DNA from: CAZAIO01 sp964485235
Lineage (GTDB): Bacteria > Chloroflexota > Dehalococcoidia > GIF9 > UBA5629
DNA length: 45,223 nucleotides
Assembly: GCA_964485235.1 (NCBI GenBank)
Contig: CAZAIO010000006.1
Location: 1 to 45,223 of the forward strand
Direction of reading: 5' to 3'
Translations under genes and position numbers: made by a program
Part shown: one piece after another, positions 17,048 to 25,170 of the stretch
Layout: every line of letters starts with the position of its first letter
How positions within the stretch are numbered: position 1 is the stretch's first letter
The notes under the pieces: generated by a model
What the model was told of the DNA's origin: nothing
Seen by the model: only the letters and a program-made list of their open reading frames with translations
The model's database searches: none

Positions 17048-17290
17048 AATATCGCTCCTTTATTTACAAATTTAGATCGATAATTATAAGATTTTCTTAT
17101 ATTTGGAGGTGCTACTATATCAGGTCGGGAGTAACGTAGTCTTACCTCAGCGAGTGATTAATTATAATTCATTCAAGAAAATAATTCGATAGCCTGAAAT
17201 AATATAACATTTACATTTTTTATATCGTTAACACTTGTTCAACGATCGTCTCTCGCTGTATCGCCCTGGAACTGATAGAATCAAGGGGTT

Positions 17291-18379
17291 ATGGTAAACG
17301 GAGTTGAGAGGAATCCCCCGGTTTTCGATGGGCATAATGATACGCTGTTGGAACTGTATATGCCCGAACACGGCGAATGCCGTTCTTTTTTCGTCTGGAA
17401 CAGTACAGGGCATCTGGATTTACCCCGTGCCGTGAAAGGTGGATTGGCCGGCGGTATTTTTGCTATATGTGTTCCGCCTCCGAGCGGGTCCGAAGAGAGT
17501 GCTCCCATGTACGGTTTTACAGAGACTGACAACGGTTATGAAATAAAAATGCAAAGTCCGTTAAGCTATGAGTATGCCCGTGAGTTCACCTGTAATGTGC
17601 TTGGGCTGATGGAGCAAATAGAGCAGGAATCCAGCGGACTTGTTAAACTCGTGCACAACTACGGAGAACTGACCACGTGTATGGACTGCGATATCTTTGC
17701 CGTTGTGTTGCATCTGGAAGGTGCAGAAGCTATCGACCGGGACCTGAGTGACCTGCCGGGTTACTACCATAGAGGGCTGCGTTCTCTGGGGCTTGTATGG
17801 AGCCGTCCCAATGAGTTCGGATACGGCGTACCTTTCATGTTTCCTCATTCTCCGGATACCGGTCCGGGACTGACTGCCGCCGGGAAAGAACTTGTCCGTG
17901 AATGCAACAGGCTGGGTATTATGGTCGACCTCGCTCATATCAATGAACGGGGATTTAAAGATGTGGCGAATATCTCTAATGCACCGCTTGCGGTCTCACA
18001 TACCAATGTATTCTCACTATGTCCCTCGACCAGGAATGTGACCGACTACCAGATCGACGCTGTTGCTGAATCCGGCGGAGTGATAGGGATAAGTTTCATG
18101 ACCGAAAACACTAACCCCGATGGAACGCCGGATGTGCATACTCCGCTGTCGCTGATAGTAGAACACATCGACTATATTGCCCGGAAAGCAGGTATCGATC
18201 ACATAGCTTTAGGCTCCGATTTCGACGGAGCTGAAATGCCGGAATCGATTGCGGATGTCACCTTTCTACCGGCACTGCTCGAGGCGCTCAGACAAAGAGG
18301 ATATGATGACGAATCGCTGGAAAAGATCGCTTACAGGAACTGGTTGCGTATTTTCAGGGACACGTGGAAACCGGAATGA
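17291..18379 (+). CDS. Membrane-dipeptidase family peptidase M19
   Basis: 362-aa zinc dipeptidase of the renal dipeptidase/M19 family, which cleaves dipeptides, including some with D-residues at the C-terminal position. Metal ligands are visible in order: HxD in DGHNDTLLEL (about residues 15-17), Glu in LHLEGAEAI, His in DLAHIN and AVSHTN, and Asp in ALGSDFDG. No signal peptide or lipobox, so it is probably cytosolic. AAGGGG precedes the ATG. It converges on the DUF262 gene with only 9 bp between stops. Confidence 0.88.
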   Translation: MVNGVERNPPVFDGHNDTLLELYMPEHGECRSFFVWNSTGHLDLPRAVKGGLAGGIFAICVPPPSGSEESAPMYGFTETDNGYEIKMQSPLSYEYAREFTCNVLGLMEQIEQESSGLVKLVHNYGELTTCMDCDIFAVVLHLEGAEAIDRDLSDLPGYYHRGLRSLGLVWSRPNEFGYGVPFMFPHSPDTGPGLTAAGKELVRECNRLGIMVDLAHINERGFKDVANISNAPLAVSHTNVFSLCPSTRNVTDYQIDAVAESGGVIGISFMTENTNPDGTPDVHTPLSLIVEHIDYIARKAGIDHIALGSDFDGAEMPESIADVTFLPALLEALRQRGYDDESLEKIAYRNWLRIFRDTWKPE

Positions 18380-18388
18380 CCTCGGGCG

Positions 18389-19132
18389 CTATTTCTCCAG
18401 AATGATAGTAGGATCGTTGCGGAATGTTCTGGCAATCCAGATGTCCATTGACTCCAGCTTTGTTCCCTCCTGATTTATCCGTTCGAATATATCGCAGACT
18501 CCGGCAATGTCTACACCGTGAATACGGATCATGGGAATTATATAGTCTTCAAAAACGTGACGTAGCTGTTTTAGATTGTTACTGATTTTTCTGTTGAAGC
18601 CGCGTCTGCTCAATGCCTGTTTATATATATCGTCGTATTGTTCCGGTACATCTTTAAGGCGGACCAGGAATGCCGGGTCTACCTCTGTCTTTCTTCTATT
18701 TAACTCGCCGGCGAAGAAAAAAGTAGCGTCCGTCATATCGAAAAAGAGCCTGAAATCGAAATTATTACGCTCTTTTACTTTTCCATTTCCGCCGAACATA
18801 GAAACAAGCAGAGAGGTTGCCCGCTGCTGCCCATCCAGAATGTAAGCCCACTTTTTTATTTTGCCGGCGGTACCGGTGCCATCGGGAACCACATAACCTC
18901 CTATCTGGCGATGAATATTCAGGTGGTGCTCCGTCACCCAGTATAGAATGCTACCAACAGGATAGAACCGGTAGATACTGTCCCACAGCTTAATAATATT
19001 GTCCGGCGACCATATGAACTCACGCTGAAAGGTGGGAATTAATAGTTTGCCCTCGGCGAGCATAGTTACAAATTCCATGATCGTCTTGCTGTTCGTCTTG
19101 ATGGTCCGGTTTATGTTGGTCATTAATGTCAC
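18389..19132 (-). CDS. DUF262 (GmrSD N-terminal/ParB-like) protein, stand-alone
   Basis: 247-aa protein with the DUF262 hallmark near residues 95-103 (YILDGQQRATSLL) and an N-terminal PTFQREFIW segment. DUF262 forms the ParB-like nucleotide-hydrolysing half of GmrSD-type modification-dependent restriction enzymes, which normally carry a C-terminal HNH (DUF1524) half. That half is absent and no neighbour supplies it. The protein may be a solo DUF262 protein of unknown role or a remnant. The start is GTG at 19132, with an ATG alternative at 19123; neither has a clear ribosome site. Confidence 0.75.
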   Translation of the reverse strand: MTLMTNINRTIKTNSKTIMEFVTMLAEGKLLIPTFQREFIWSPDNIIKLWDSIYRFYPVGSILYWVTEHHLNIHRQIGGYVVPDGTGTAGKIKKWAYILDGQQRATSLLVSMFGGNGKVKERNNFDFRLFFDMTDATFFFAGELNRRKTEVDPAFLVRLKDVPEQYDDIYKQALSRRGFNRKISNNLKQLRHVFEDYIIPMIRIHGVDIAGVCDIFERINQEGTKLESMDIWIARTFRNDPTIILEK

Positions 19133-19282
19133 CGGGGTAATTGAATTTTCAGTAGCTCCTGATGATTATAAAGGGTATTTCCTGTTCCAATCAAATAAAG
19201 TTGTCCGGTTATTCCTTCTGTTAAACTCGGGTATCTTTATATAGTCTGCCCTGTCTGCTACACTGTGTAATTGAGGTGTACG

Positions 19283-19723
19283 ATGGATAAAGTAAAAAAT
19301 TCACTTCACTTCATGCACTGCATGGAACGGTTTGCCACCGAAGTGTACCATGCCCAGCGCAATGCATTCAGAGGAAGCGAGCTGGCCGAAGAATTTCAGG
19401 CAGCAGAAGATAACGAGCGCGAACATGCCGCAAGCTTAAGAAAAAGGGTCATCGAGGTAAGCGGAACAGCGACGCGAATGGGATTTCTTTTCTGGCTTGC
19501 CGGTAGAATCCTGGGAATGATCACCGGGATATTCGGCAAAATGTGTATATTAAGTGCGGATATACTGGTCGAAAAGCATGCCATCAAAGACTATAATAGC
19601 TTTCTCGGCTGGGTGAAATTCGATGACGGGACGGTATCGCTTATCAAACGTATCATTCACGATGAGGAACACCATGTAGAAAACTGGCAGAGCGCGTTCG
19701 GTGCCCTGAAAAGCAAGTTGTAA
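19283..19723 (+). CDS. Ferritin-like di-iron domain protein (demethoxyubiquinone-hydroxylase-like)
   Basis: 146-aa four-helix-bundle protein. Carboxylate/His ligands typical of ferritin-like proteins are visible: Glu in MERFATEVYH, ExxxREH in AAEDNEREHAAS, Glu in LVEKHAIKDYN and the final DEEHH. A hydrophobic, Gly-rich stretch (LFWLAGRILGMITGIFG) lies mid-protein and resembles the membrane-associated part of COQ7-type enzymes. The ATG at 19283 is chosen because GAGGTG sits 5 nt upstream; a TTG at 19271 is possible but would overlap that site. Single gene. The oxidation substrate is unknown. Confidence 0.72.
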   Translation: MDKVKNSLHFMHCMERFATEVYHAQRNAFRGSELAEEFQAAEDNEREHAASLRKRVIEVSGTATRMGFLFWLAGRILGMITGIFGKMCILSADILVEKHAIKDYNSFLGWVKFDDGTVSLIKRIIHDEEHHVENWQSAFGALKSKL

Positions 19724-19759
19724 GCGGTACAGTATAGAGCGAGATTACTGTGGAACAGG

Positions 19760-20608
19760 CTAGTACGGTTCGTGCCTGTTATAGTTGATATTTGCGATCT
19801 TTACCTTGAAATAGGAATAATCCTTTTCTTCAAGTTTCCACATTACTTCGGCATGTGTAGGCACCCGAATACCGTTTACCTCCTTGTAATTTTTTACCTG
19901 AACGAACCATTTATCCAGCGAATATTTTTCGTTCACAGAGCGGTATCGCAGTGCAGTGAAGCCTGTTATCCTGTTTTCTTCATCGAAGTGGAACACAGCC
20001 GTCGCCGTTTTTCCCTCAACTGTTATCGTAGCCCGTAATGAGCCTGTATCGATTTCTTCCCACACGATGTTATCATTGAGAAATGCGGTAGGGAACCATA
20101 CCATTTCGCCAAGGTAGCGCAGCAATGCGCCCTGGTCCAGCTCTTTTCCGTGAGCGTTAACCGTGGTGATAAATGAAAGAAAGGAAATCATCATATTCCC
20201 CTTTCCTTCCATGTAACTATCGCGTGCCCGCAATAAAGGAAGAAGCGCGACTCTTACTTTCGCGTTCCAGAGGAAAGCAGGAGGGTCGACGGAAAAGTAT
20301 TCTTCTGCGCGGAGCGACATCCAGCCGCGTTCGGGATATGTCCTTATGTGGCCCTTTTGTTTTAATCTGCAAACACTGATTCTCTGTTTACCGGTGATCT
20401 GAGTATATATCAAATAGTTCCGTAGCTGTTCCGGCAAATGGTCGAGGTCTTCTTCCTTTACTATCTCTGTATTTCTGTTGCTGCTCTTTTTCAGTACTTT
20501 TTCTGCCAGATTGATAGTCCTGTATTTAAAGATGGTGCTGCCTGCGATAAAAAAGACAATAATAACCAGTACGATTATCAACAGGACTACAGCTATCGTC
20601 TCCCACAT
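19760..20608 (-). CDS. DUF6544-like membrane-anchored protein
   Basis: 282-aa protein with one N-terminal transmembrane helix (about residues 5-28) and a soluble domain containing LPEQLRNYLIYTQITGK, MSLRAEEYFSVDPPAFLW, ARDSYMEGKGNM, GALLRYLGEMVWFPTAFL and GIRVPTHAEVMW. These match my memory of the DUF6544 family, whose function is unknown; the fold is probably lipocalin- or LolA-like. A purine-rich GGGAGGAG lies about 13 nt before the ATG. It converges on the ferritin-like gene and follows a 134-bp gap from the lipoprotein gene. Confidence 0.6.
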   Translation of the reverse strand: MWETIAVVLLIIVLVIIVFFIAGSTIFKYRTINLAEKVLKKSSNRNTEIVKEEDLDHLPEQLRNYLIYTQITGKQRISVCRLKQKGHIRTYPERGWMSLRAEEYFSVDPPAFLWNAKVRVALLPLLRARDSYMEGKGNMMISFLSFITTVNAHGKELDQGALLRYLGEMVWFPTAFLNDNIVWEEIDTGSLRATITVEGKTATAVFHFDEENRITGFTALRYRSVNEKYSLDKWFVQVKNYKEVNGIRVPTHAEVMWKLEEKDYSYFKVKIANINYNRHEPY

Positions 20609-20742
20609 GATTATTTATCCATCTCCTCCCGGTTTATTATACAGACATTATATAGGGCTTTAACTATTTTCAGGCTTTTTACAAAACTATACTATTTATA
20701 ACGGTGTAATACTGTAAAAGGATAATAACCGAAAGGGTGAAT

Positions 20743-21405
20743 TTATTCGTGACCGGTAGTCACCTGTGTTACATTGCCGGACCTGTCACATGTATAGGTA
20801 CCGTTAGTATACCGTTTGGGAAAATAGTTAGTATCCGGATCGCCGTCTCCGTTGAAATCATGAAGGTAGAGCACATAGCCGGTCCCGGCGTCTCCGTGCT
20901 CTGTCCTTATATCGGGGAAATGGTGCATATCATTTGTTGCAACGTAAACGGGATTATTAATCTCGGTGAGCATGTTATTACGCATCATTGTTTCGACGGC
21001 TTTTTGTACCTGGCGCATTTCCTGAGCGGCGAGAGACGTATCGGATTCCATTGAAGGTTCGGGAGGTGTTGTCTGTTCGACAGGTTCTTCATCCGGTACC
21101 TGCTCGATAATTTCTTCATTCTCTTGAGCAGGTTGTTCCGCCGGTCCGGCGCTTTGTTTTGCGGCACCGCCCGCAACGGGTATATCTATGTCCAGCGGAT
21201 TGGCATCATGGGGGTCCCAGTAACCGTCATTATCTGTGTCAACCTTTTGAGGATCGGTACCGGCGAGTTTCTCCTGCGCATCGGACCAGCCGTCGCCGTC
21301 CGAATCAGTGAATTCCTCGAGCTGGCTCGTATCAATACATGCCGCGCTCATAAGCAATACGCAGAGCAAAAAGGTGATTATATAGTGTACTTTTTTTCTC
21401 ATCAT
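20743..21405 (-). CDS. Lipoprotein with thrombospondin-type-3-like calcium loops
   Basis: 220-aa secreted lipoprotein with lipobox MSAAC (Cys23). Next come DSDGDGWSDAQE and DTDNDGYWDPHD loops, the DxDxDG calcium-binding pattern of thrombospondin type 3 repeats. A Glu/Pro/Gln-rich linker (about 80-115) leads to a C-terminal domain with an amphipathic helix (QEMRQVQKAVETMMRNN) and a further DFNGDGDPDT loop. The C-terminal part looks like the globular end of a pilin-like pseudopilin. Likely a calcium-stabilised surface protein; no partner is obvious. Confidence 0.65.
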   Translation of the reverse strand: MMRKKVHYIITFLLCVLLMSAACIDTSQLEEFTDSDGDGWSDAQEKLAGTDPQKVDTDNDGYWDPHDANPLDIDIPVAGGAAKQSAGPAEQPAQENEEIIEQVPDEEPVEQTTPPEPSMESDTSLAAQEMRQVQKAVETMMRNNMLTEINNPVYVATNDMHHFPDIRTEHGDAGTGYVLYLHDFNGDGDPDTNYFPKRYTNGTYTCDRSGNVTQVTTGHE

Positions 21406-21525
21406 TGTCGGAATGTTTAGATTTTATTTCTTTTCTTTACACATATCATATATCAGACAGTAGCGTTCGGCAATAAATCGACGGTGTCGAATGTGACTTA
21501 TACAGGCTGACAGTCCGGAAAACGC

Positions 21526-22752
21526 TCAATAGAGGATCCCGCAGATCGAGACCATAGATGTCGAGTCTTCGCTGGCAGGACACTGAGCATATCCCACAGG
21601 AGTGCCTTCCGCTCCGGCGAGTACGGAAAGCAACATATAGATAGGTGAAAGCCCGCATACATGTCTGCTATCGCCTTCCTTACGGATAAGTGTGAAAAAG
21701 TCCTCAGCATTTCCGCTGCACATAACCGAGACGAGTTCTTCGTCATGTTTTGCCATTCGGGCACGCCCTACTACATCCAGGGGCTGCGGGTCGCCGAATG
21801 CAGGGCCCTGGTGTGCCAGGTCCGCTGCGGCGACGATCATTGTACGGCGCCGTCCGGACAACTTCCTGAGAAATTCGATCGTTGAGCGGATATTCTTTTG
21901 GTCCGAAGGGTTCTCTCCGCTGTCGATGAACTGCTGGAACGAACCGCAGAGAATGGGCAGCATGTCGCATTTCGTGTTTTTCAACAGGTGGTGTGCCCAC
22001 ATCAGTGCTGCCTCGATAGAATGTTCCTTTCGATGATGTAGCTCATATTTGAAGATGCTCTCATGCAGCTCATCGGCAAGCTCATCCACCGCCTGTTTGT
22101 CTGTTGCCACGATACCCCAGGGAGACTCATAGCTCTGGTAAGTAAGCGTGATATTCGCTTCGATATCGTTATGATCGGTCCCCAGGATTATAAGGAGCTC
22201 AATATCCTGTAACGATTCTTTTGCCTGTGACCACACCTTTGCATAAATATTACCGCCTCTTTCATAGTCGATATGAGGGCTGATGATCCCTTTTATGCCG
22301 GTAGGGCACTTTTGTTTTTTATTGCGGGGCTGTTCCAGATAAGAGTCAAGGAATGTCCTCAATTCAACCGGATCTGTGGGGCAGCACATGCCTGTAAGTA
22401 CCGGAGGTCGGGAGACAGCCGACCTGTACTCATTAAGCACTTCGGTATATGCCTGGTAAAAACGTCCGTTTTCCAGAAATAATGCTTCGTCAAACTGCTG
22501 GACAGCCTGTTCAATTGTCATGTTATCGATCGGGAAACCCATACGCAGTTCGAACCCTGTTTTAAGCGCCGAGATATCCCGCGTTCCGTCCAGAAGAGGC
22601 AGCAATAATGTGAGCGGGCCGGGGACAAAGACCATTTTATCGCTTATACCCATCGGATCGCTGATAACGATTCCTTTACGGCCTTGATCGATAGCGGGTT
22701 GAGTCCGCAGGACCCGGAGTTTAAGTTCTGAAGGAGCGAATTCTTGTAGCAT
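21526..22752 (-). CDS. amrB: AmmeMemoRadiSam system protein B (MEMO family) with N-terminal extension
   Basis: 408-aa protein. The MEMO1-like domain starts near residue 130: GIISPHIDYERGG, ILGTDHND, EHSIEAALMW and AAADLAHQGPAFGD are the conserved metal-site and core segments. The family is structurally related to LigB-type dioxygenases and often sits with AmmeMemoRadiSam A and a radical-SAM protein, neither of which is in this window. About 110 extra N-terminal residues (PMGISDKMVFVPGP, LLDGTRDISAL) look like a PqqD-like winged helix. The transglutaminase/TPR gene lies 85 bp upstream on the same strand, a possible operon. Confidence 0.82.
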   Translation of the reverse strand: MLQEFAPSELKLRVLRTQPAIDQGRKGIVISDPMGISDKMVFVPGPLTLLLPLLDGTRDISALKTGFELRMGFPIDNMTIEQAVQQFDEALFLENGRFYQAYTEVLNEYRSAVSRPPVLTGMCCPTDPVELRTFLDSYLEQPRNKKQKCPTGIKGIISPHIDYERGGNIYAKVWSQAKESLQDIELLIILGTDHNDIEANITLTYQSYESPWGIVATDKQAVDELADELHESIFKYELHHRKEHSIEAALMWAHHLLKNTKCDMLPILCGSFQQFIDSGENPSDQKNIRSTIEFLRKLSGRRRTMIVAAADLAHQGPAFGDPQPLDVVGRARMAKHDEELVSVMCSGNAEDFFTLIRKEGDSRHVCGLSPIYMLLSVLAGAEGTPVGYAQCPASEDSTSMVSICGILY

Positions 22753-22837
22753 GCCTGTTTTTTTCTCGCGGGAATTATTCTACGCGATTTTTACCTCTAA
22801 TTCAAAAAGAAGCTATTCGCAAGCTTTCAAACCATAA

Positions 22838-23818
22838 TCACTTTATTGTGTCGATTTTTGAAACGATCCTGCCAAGCTCACCGGATGTAATGCCGAACTT
22901 TTTTCTGATGGTTTCATACATGACAGGTGATCCCGTCTTGAAACCTTTATACAGCAGATATATATCCTGTTCTCTTTCTCCGATGCGCATTTCATCGAGC
23001 TTGATGAGCTCTTCCAGCGCATCAATGTTCGCAAGTATCCTTGCGATACCGGCATTGTCTTTACACGCAACTGCATAATCGTGCTCCGCATCTTTATATC
23101 TGCCCTTTCGCTCATATGCAATTGCACGGTTGAACCATATACGGCTGTTCGAGGGATAAAGCATTATTGCGTTGCTGTAACACATTATTGCAGCATCAGG
23201 GTCGTTATGTTCCAGAAAGCGGTTTCCTTCAATATATAACGTGAGCGCACGGATACAACCGGAAGGCAGTCCATCTATTGTATCCGCACTGCTAATATCA
23301 TCGATATTCCTATCGCTTACCGCGCCGTTTATAAATGCCGCGATACGCCTGTGCCTGATATCGCTGGAGCCGTACCATGCATCAATGAAGCGAAGTGAAT
23401 TGTCCGCTAGATGTACCAGATTTACATAATGCGGGACATATCGTCCGGCATTATCGATGATTACCTCTATTACTCCATGTTCTACGCCGAATAAAGCGCC
23501 GAGTCCGGCGAAAAGACAGGTAAAGCCCAGACAATCAGCCCGCCCGTTTTTTAATACGTCGTTAAGACGGTAAATACGCCCGCGCTTGATGTTAGAATGG
23601 ACTGCAGAATAGAGCCACTCGATAAACAAGGCCTGTAACGCTTTCTTTCCCTGAATACTTCTGGCTTCATCGAGTTTCCTGCCGATACCGGAGGCGCATT
23701 GTGACAGGTTATTCCTGTTAACGTCGCGCGGGCATAGTACGGATGGCGGCTCCGGTATATGCCAGTCGCGCCATGAGATTTCGAGCAGCGTATGGTCATC
23801 CGGGTTAATGTTTTTCAT
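22838..23818 (-). CDS. Transglutaminase-like protein with TPR repeats
   Basis: 326-aa cytosolic protein. The N-terminal half fits a SirB1/transglutaminase-like cysteine-protease fold: Cys in NGRADCLGFTCLFAG, His in VPHYVNLVH and Asp in RFIDAWYG form a plausible triad. The C-terminal half has TPR units (ALTLYIEGNRFLEHNDPDAA, IWFNRAIAYERKGRYKDAE), with a final helical tail. Such proteins often scaffold complexes or process peptides. It is 85 bp upstream of, and co-oriented with, the MEMO-family gene. The ribosome site is weak. Confidence 0.65.
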   Translation of the reverse strand: MKNINPDDHTLLEISWRDWHIPEPPSVLCPRDVNRNNLSQCASGIGRKLDEARSIQGKKALQALFIEWLYSAVHSNIKRGRIYRLNDVLKNGRADCLGFTCLFAGLGALFGVEHGVIEVIIDNAGRYVPHYVNLVHLADNSLRFIDAWYGSSDIRHRRIAAFINGAVSDRNIDDISSADTIDGLPSGCIRALTLYIEGNRFLEHNDPDAAIMCYSNAIMLYPSNSRIWFNRAIAYERKGRYKDAEHDYAVACKDNAGIARILANIDALEELIKLDEMRIGEREQDIYLLYKGFKTGSPVMYETIRKKFGITSGELGRIVSKIDTIK

Positions 23819-23991
23819 GCCGTTTTATCTTTACATTATCGTACTTTTTTAGCGCATGGCAATATCTTACCGGTGAATATAGAGCATATATCTCATTGCT
23901 ATCGAGTGTCTATAGCTTGTTATCGAATATAGATACGGGTAGAATAAAGCCCTGTATATTGTCTTTTTATATATGTTCAGGAGGTAAAACA

Positions 23992-24561
23992 ATGGCACGT
24001 GTCCGGCTAATCGGAAAAGATCAGGCATCGCCGGAGGTAAAAGAACTCTACGAAAAAATGGAGGCAAACGGAGCGCGGATCATCAACCTGTACCGGGCGC
24101 TGGCTCATAATGCGCGTGTTATGCGAAATCATTTACAGCTTGGCAATACGTTGCTTTCGAAGACAGCACTTTCGCCGAAGCTGCGTGAGCTGGCCATTCT
24201 CAGGATAGCAAAGCTTGCAGGCAGCGAATACGAATGGACACAACATTATCCGGTTGCGCTGGAAGCCGGGGTGACCCGTGAACAGGCGGACGTATTGTCC
24301 CGATGGCAGGAATCCGGGTTATTTAATAAAGAAGAAAGTGCTGTATTGCAGTATACTGACGAGGTAGCACAACAGGTGGCGGTAACCGACGAAACTTTTG
24401 AGACATTAAAGCAGTTTCTCGATGAACAGCGAATCGTGGAACTTACCATTTCAATAGGTTACTGGGGCATGATTGCGCGTATACTTGTACCGCTTCAGGT
24501 GGATATCGATGAACAATCAGTTGGCTCTGCATCCGAACTTACCGGTAAAAAGAACCGGTAA
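23992..24561 (+). CDS. Carboxymuconolactone decarboxylase family protein
   Basis: 189-aa AhpD-fold protein. LRELAILRIAKLAGSEYEWTQH is the family core and is shown here in part; it keeps the Glu and His but lacks the CxxC pair of AhpD peroxidases, so it is the decarboxylase or lactonase-like type rather than a thiol peroxidase. The ATG at 23992 is chosen for the AGGAGGT at 23979-23985; earlier in-frame starts are not supported. Likely cytosolic and oligomeric. It stands alone and is followed by a hairpin at 24614. The substrate is not evident. Confidence 0.82.
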   Translation: MARVRLIGKDQASPEVKELYEKMEANGARIINLYRALAHNARVMRNHLQLGNTLLSKTALSPKLRELAILRIAKLAGSEYEWTQHYPVALEAGVTREQADVLSRWQESGLFNKEESAVLQYTDEVAQQVAVTDETFETLKQFLDEQRIVELTISIGYWGMIARILVPLQVDIDEQSVGSASELTGKKNR

Positions 24562-24613
24562 GCCTGTTGACATATCCTGTGCGCAATAAAACAAATTGCT
24601 GAAGTTAGCCAGG

Positions 24614-24659
24614 ACCGGCCGGAGCAACCCTTATAAATACAAGGGACGTTCCGCCGGTT
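24614..24659 (+). terminator. Terminator-like hairpin after the carboxymuconolactone decarboxylase gene
   Basis: ACCGGCCGGAGC...CCCTT pairs imperfectly with AAGGG...GTTCCGCCGGTT, giving a long stem with a small bulge and an AT-rich loop. The T-run is only TTT, so termination strength is uncertain. Confidence 0.5.
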
Positions 24660-24828
24660 TATCATTTCATCACCATGGCAGTATCTCATATAACATAAAT
24701 TATCGTTACTTCTTACCCCGTGTTCCTCGTATCTAATAAACCAAACATATTCACACCCGTTTTAACGGTAAAGAGGAATAAAAAATACGGCTTTCGGACA
24801 GGTGATATGTGCCGTACTTCTTCCGGGT

Positions 24829-24909
24829 ATGTACGTACATATATCGACAATGTACTATTATGTACTTGACAATTACGTACGAGTTATGTAACATGACGGA
24901 AAATGTACT
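24829..24909 (+). promoter_or_regulatory. GTAC-motif cluster over a TTGACA/TAACAT promoter
   Basis: TTGACA at 24866-24871 and TAACAT at 24889-24894 are 17 bp apart and form a good promoter before the ribbon-helix-helix gene. Around it lie ATGTACGTACAT (24829-24840, palindrome), TGTACT at 24851 and 24861 (10 bp apart), ACGTACG at 24875, and TGTACT at 24904. Repeated short motifs at helical spacing are what ribbon-helix-helix repressors bind, so autorepression is likely. The rest of the 366-bp gap (24562-24927) holds only the hairpin at 24614. Confidence 0.5.
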
Positions 24910-24927
24910 GTTATTTGCGAAGGTAAA

Positions 24928-25137
24928 ATGCCGAGAAAAAAAGCCGGACATGATAGTTTGACCGTACAAATTCCGGAAAGCCTGGCCCGCAGGGTGAGGC
25001 AACTTGCGAAGGAAGAAGGACGACATCTGTCTAAAATGGTTGAAATTTTAATAATGGATGGTTTGAGCAAACGTGAATATATGGCTCAGGGGAAACTGTT
25101 TAACTCGGTTCATGATGCTCATGCCGGTAATGTGTAG
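24928..25137 (+). CDS. Ribbon-helix-helix (CopG/Arc-type) DNA-binding protein
   Basis: 69-aa protein with a basic start (MPRKKAG), the beta-strand DSLTVQIPES, and two helices ARRVRQLAKEEGRHLSKMVE and EILIMDGLSKREY: the ribbon-helix-helix pattern. It should bind DNA as a dimer through the strand. GAAGG precedes the ATG. No toxin gene follows; instead the surface-protein gene begins 33 bp downstream, so it probably represses its own operon with that gene through the GTAC cluster upstream. The toxin-antitoxin alternative is weak for that reason. Confidence 0.75.
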   Translation: MPRKKAGHDSLTVQIPESLARRVRQLAKEEGRHLSKMVEILIMDGLSKREYMAQGKLFNSVHDAHAGNV

Positions 25138-25170
25138 GATGCAAAGAAAGTTAATGTGGAGGTGACCAGA

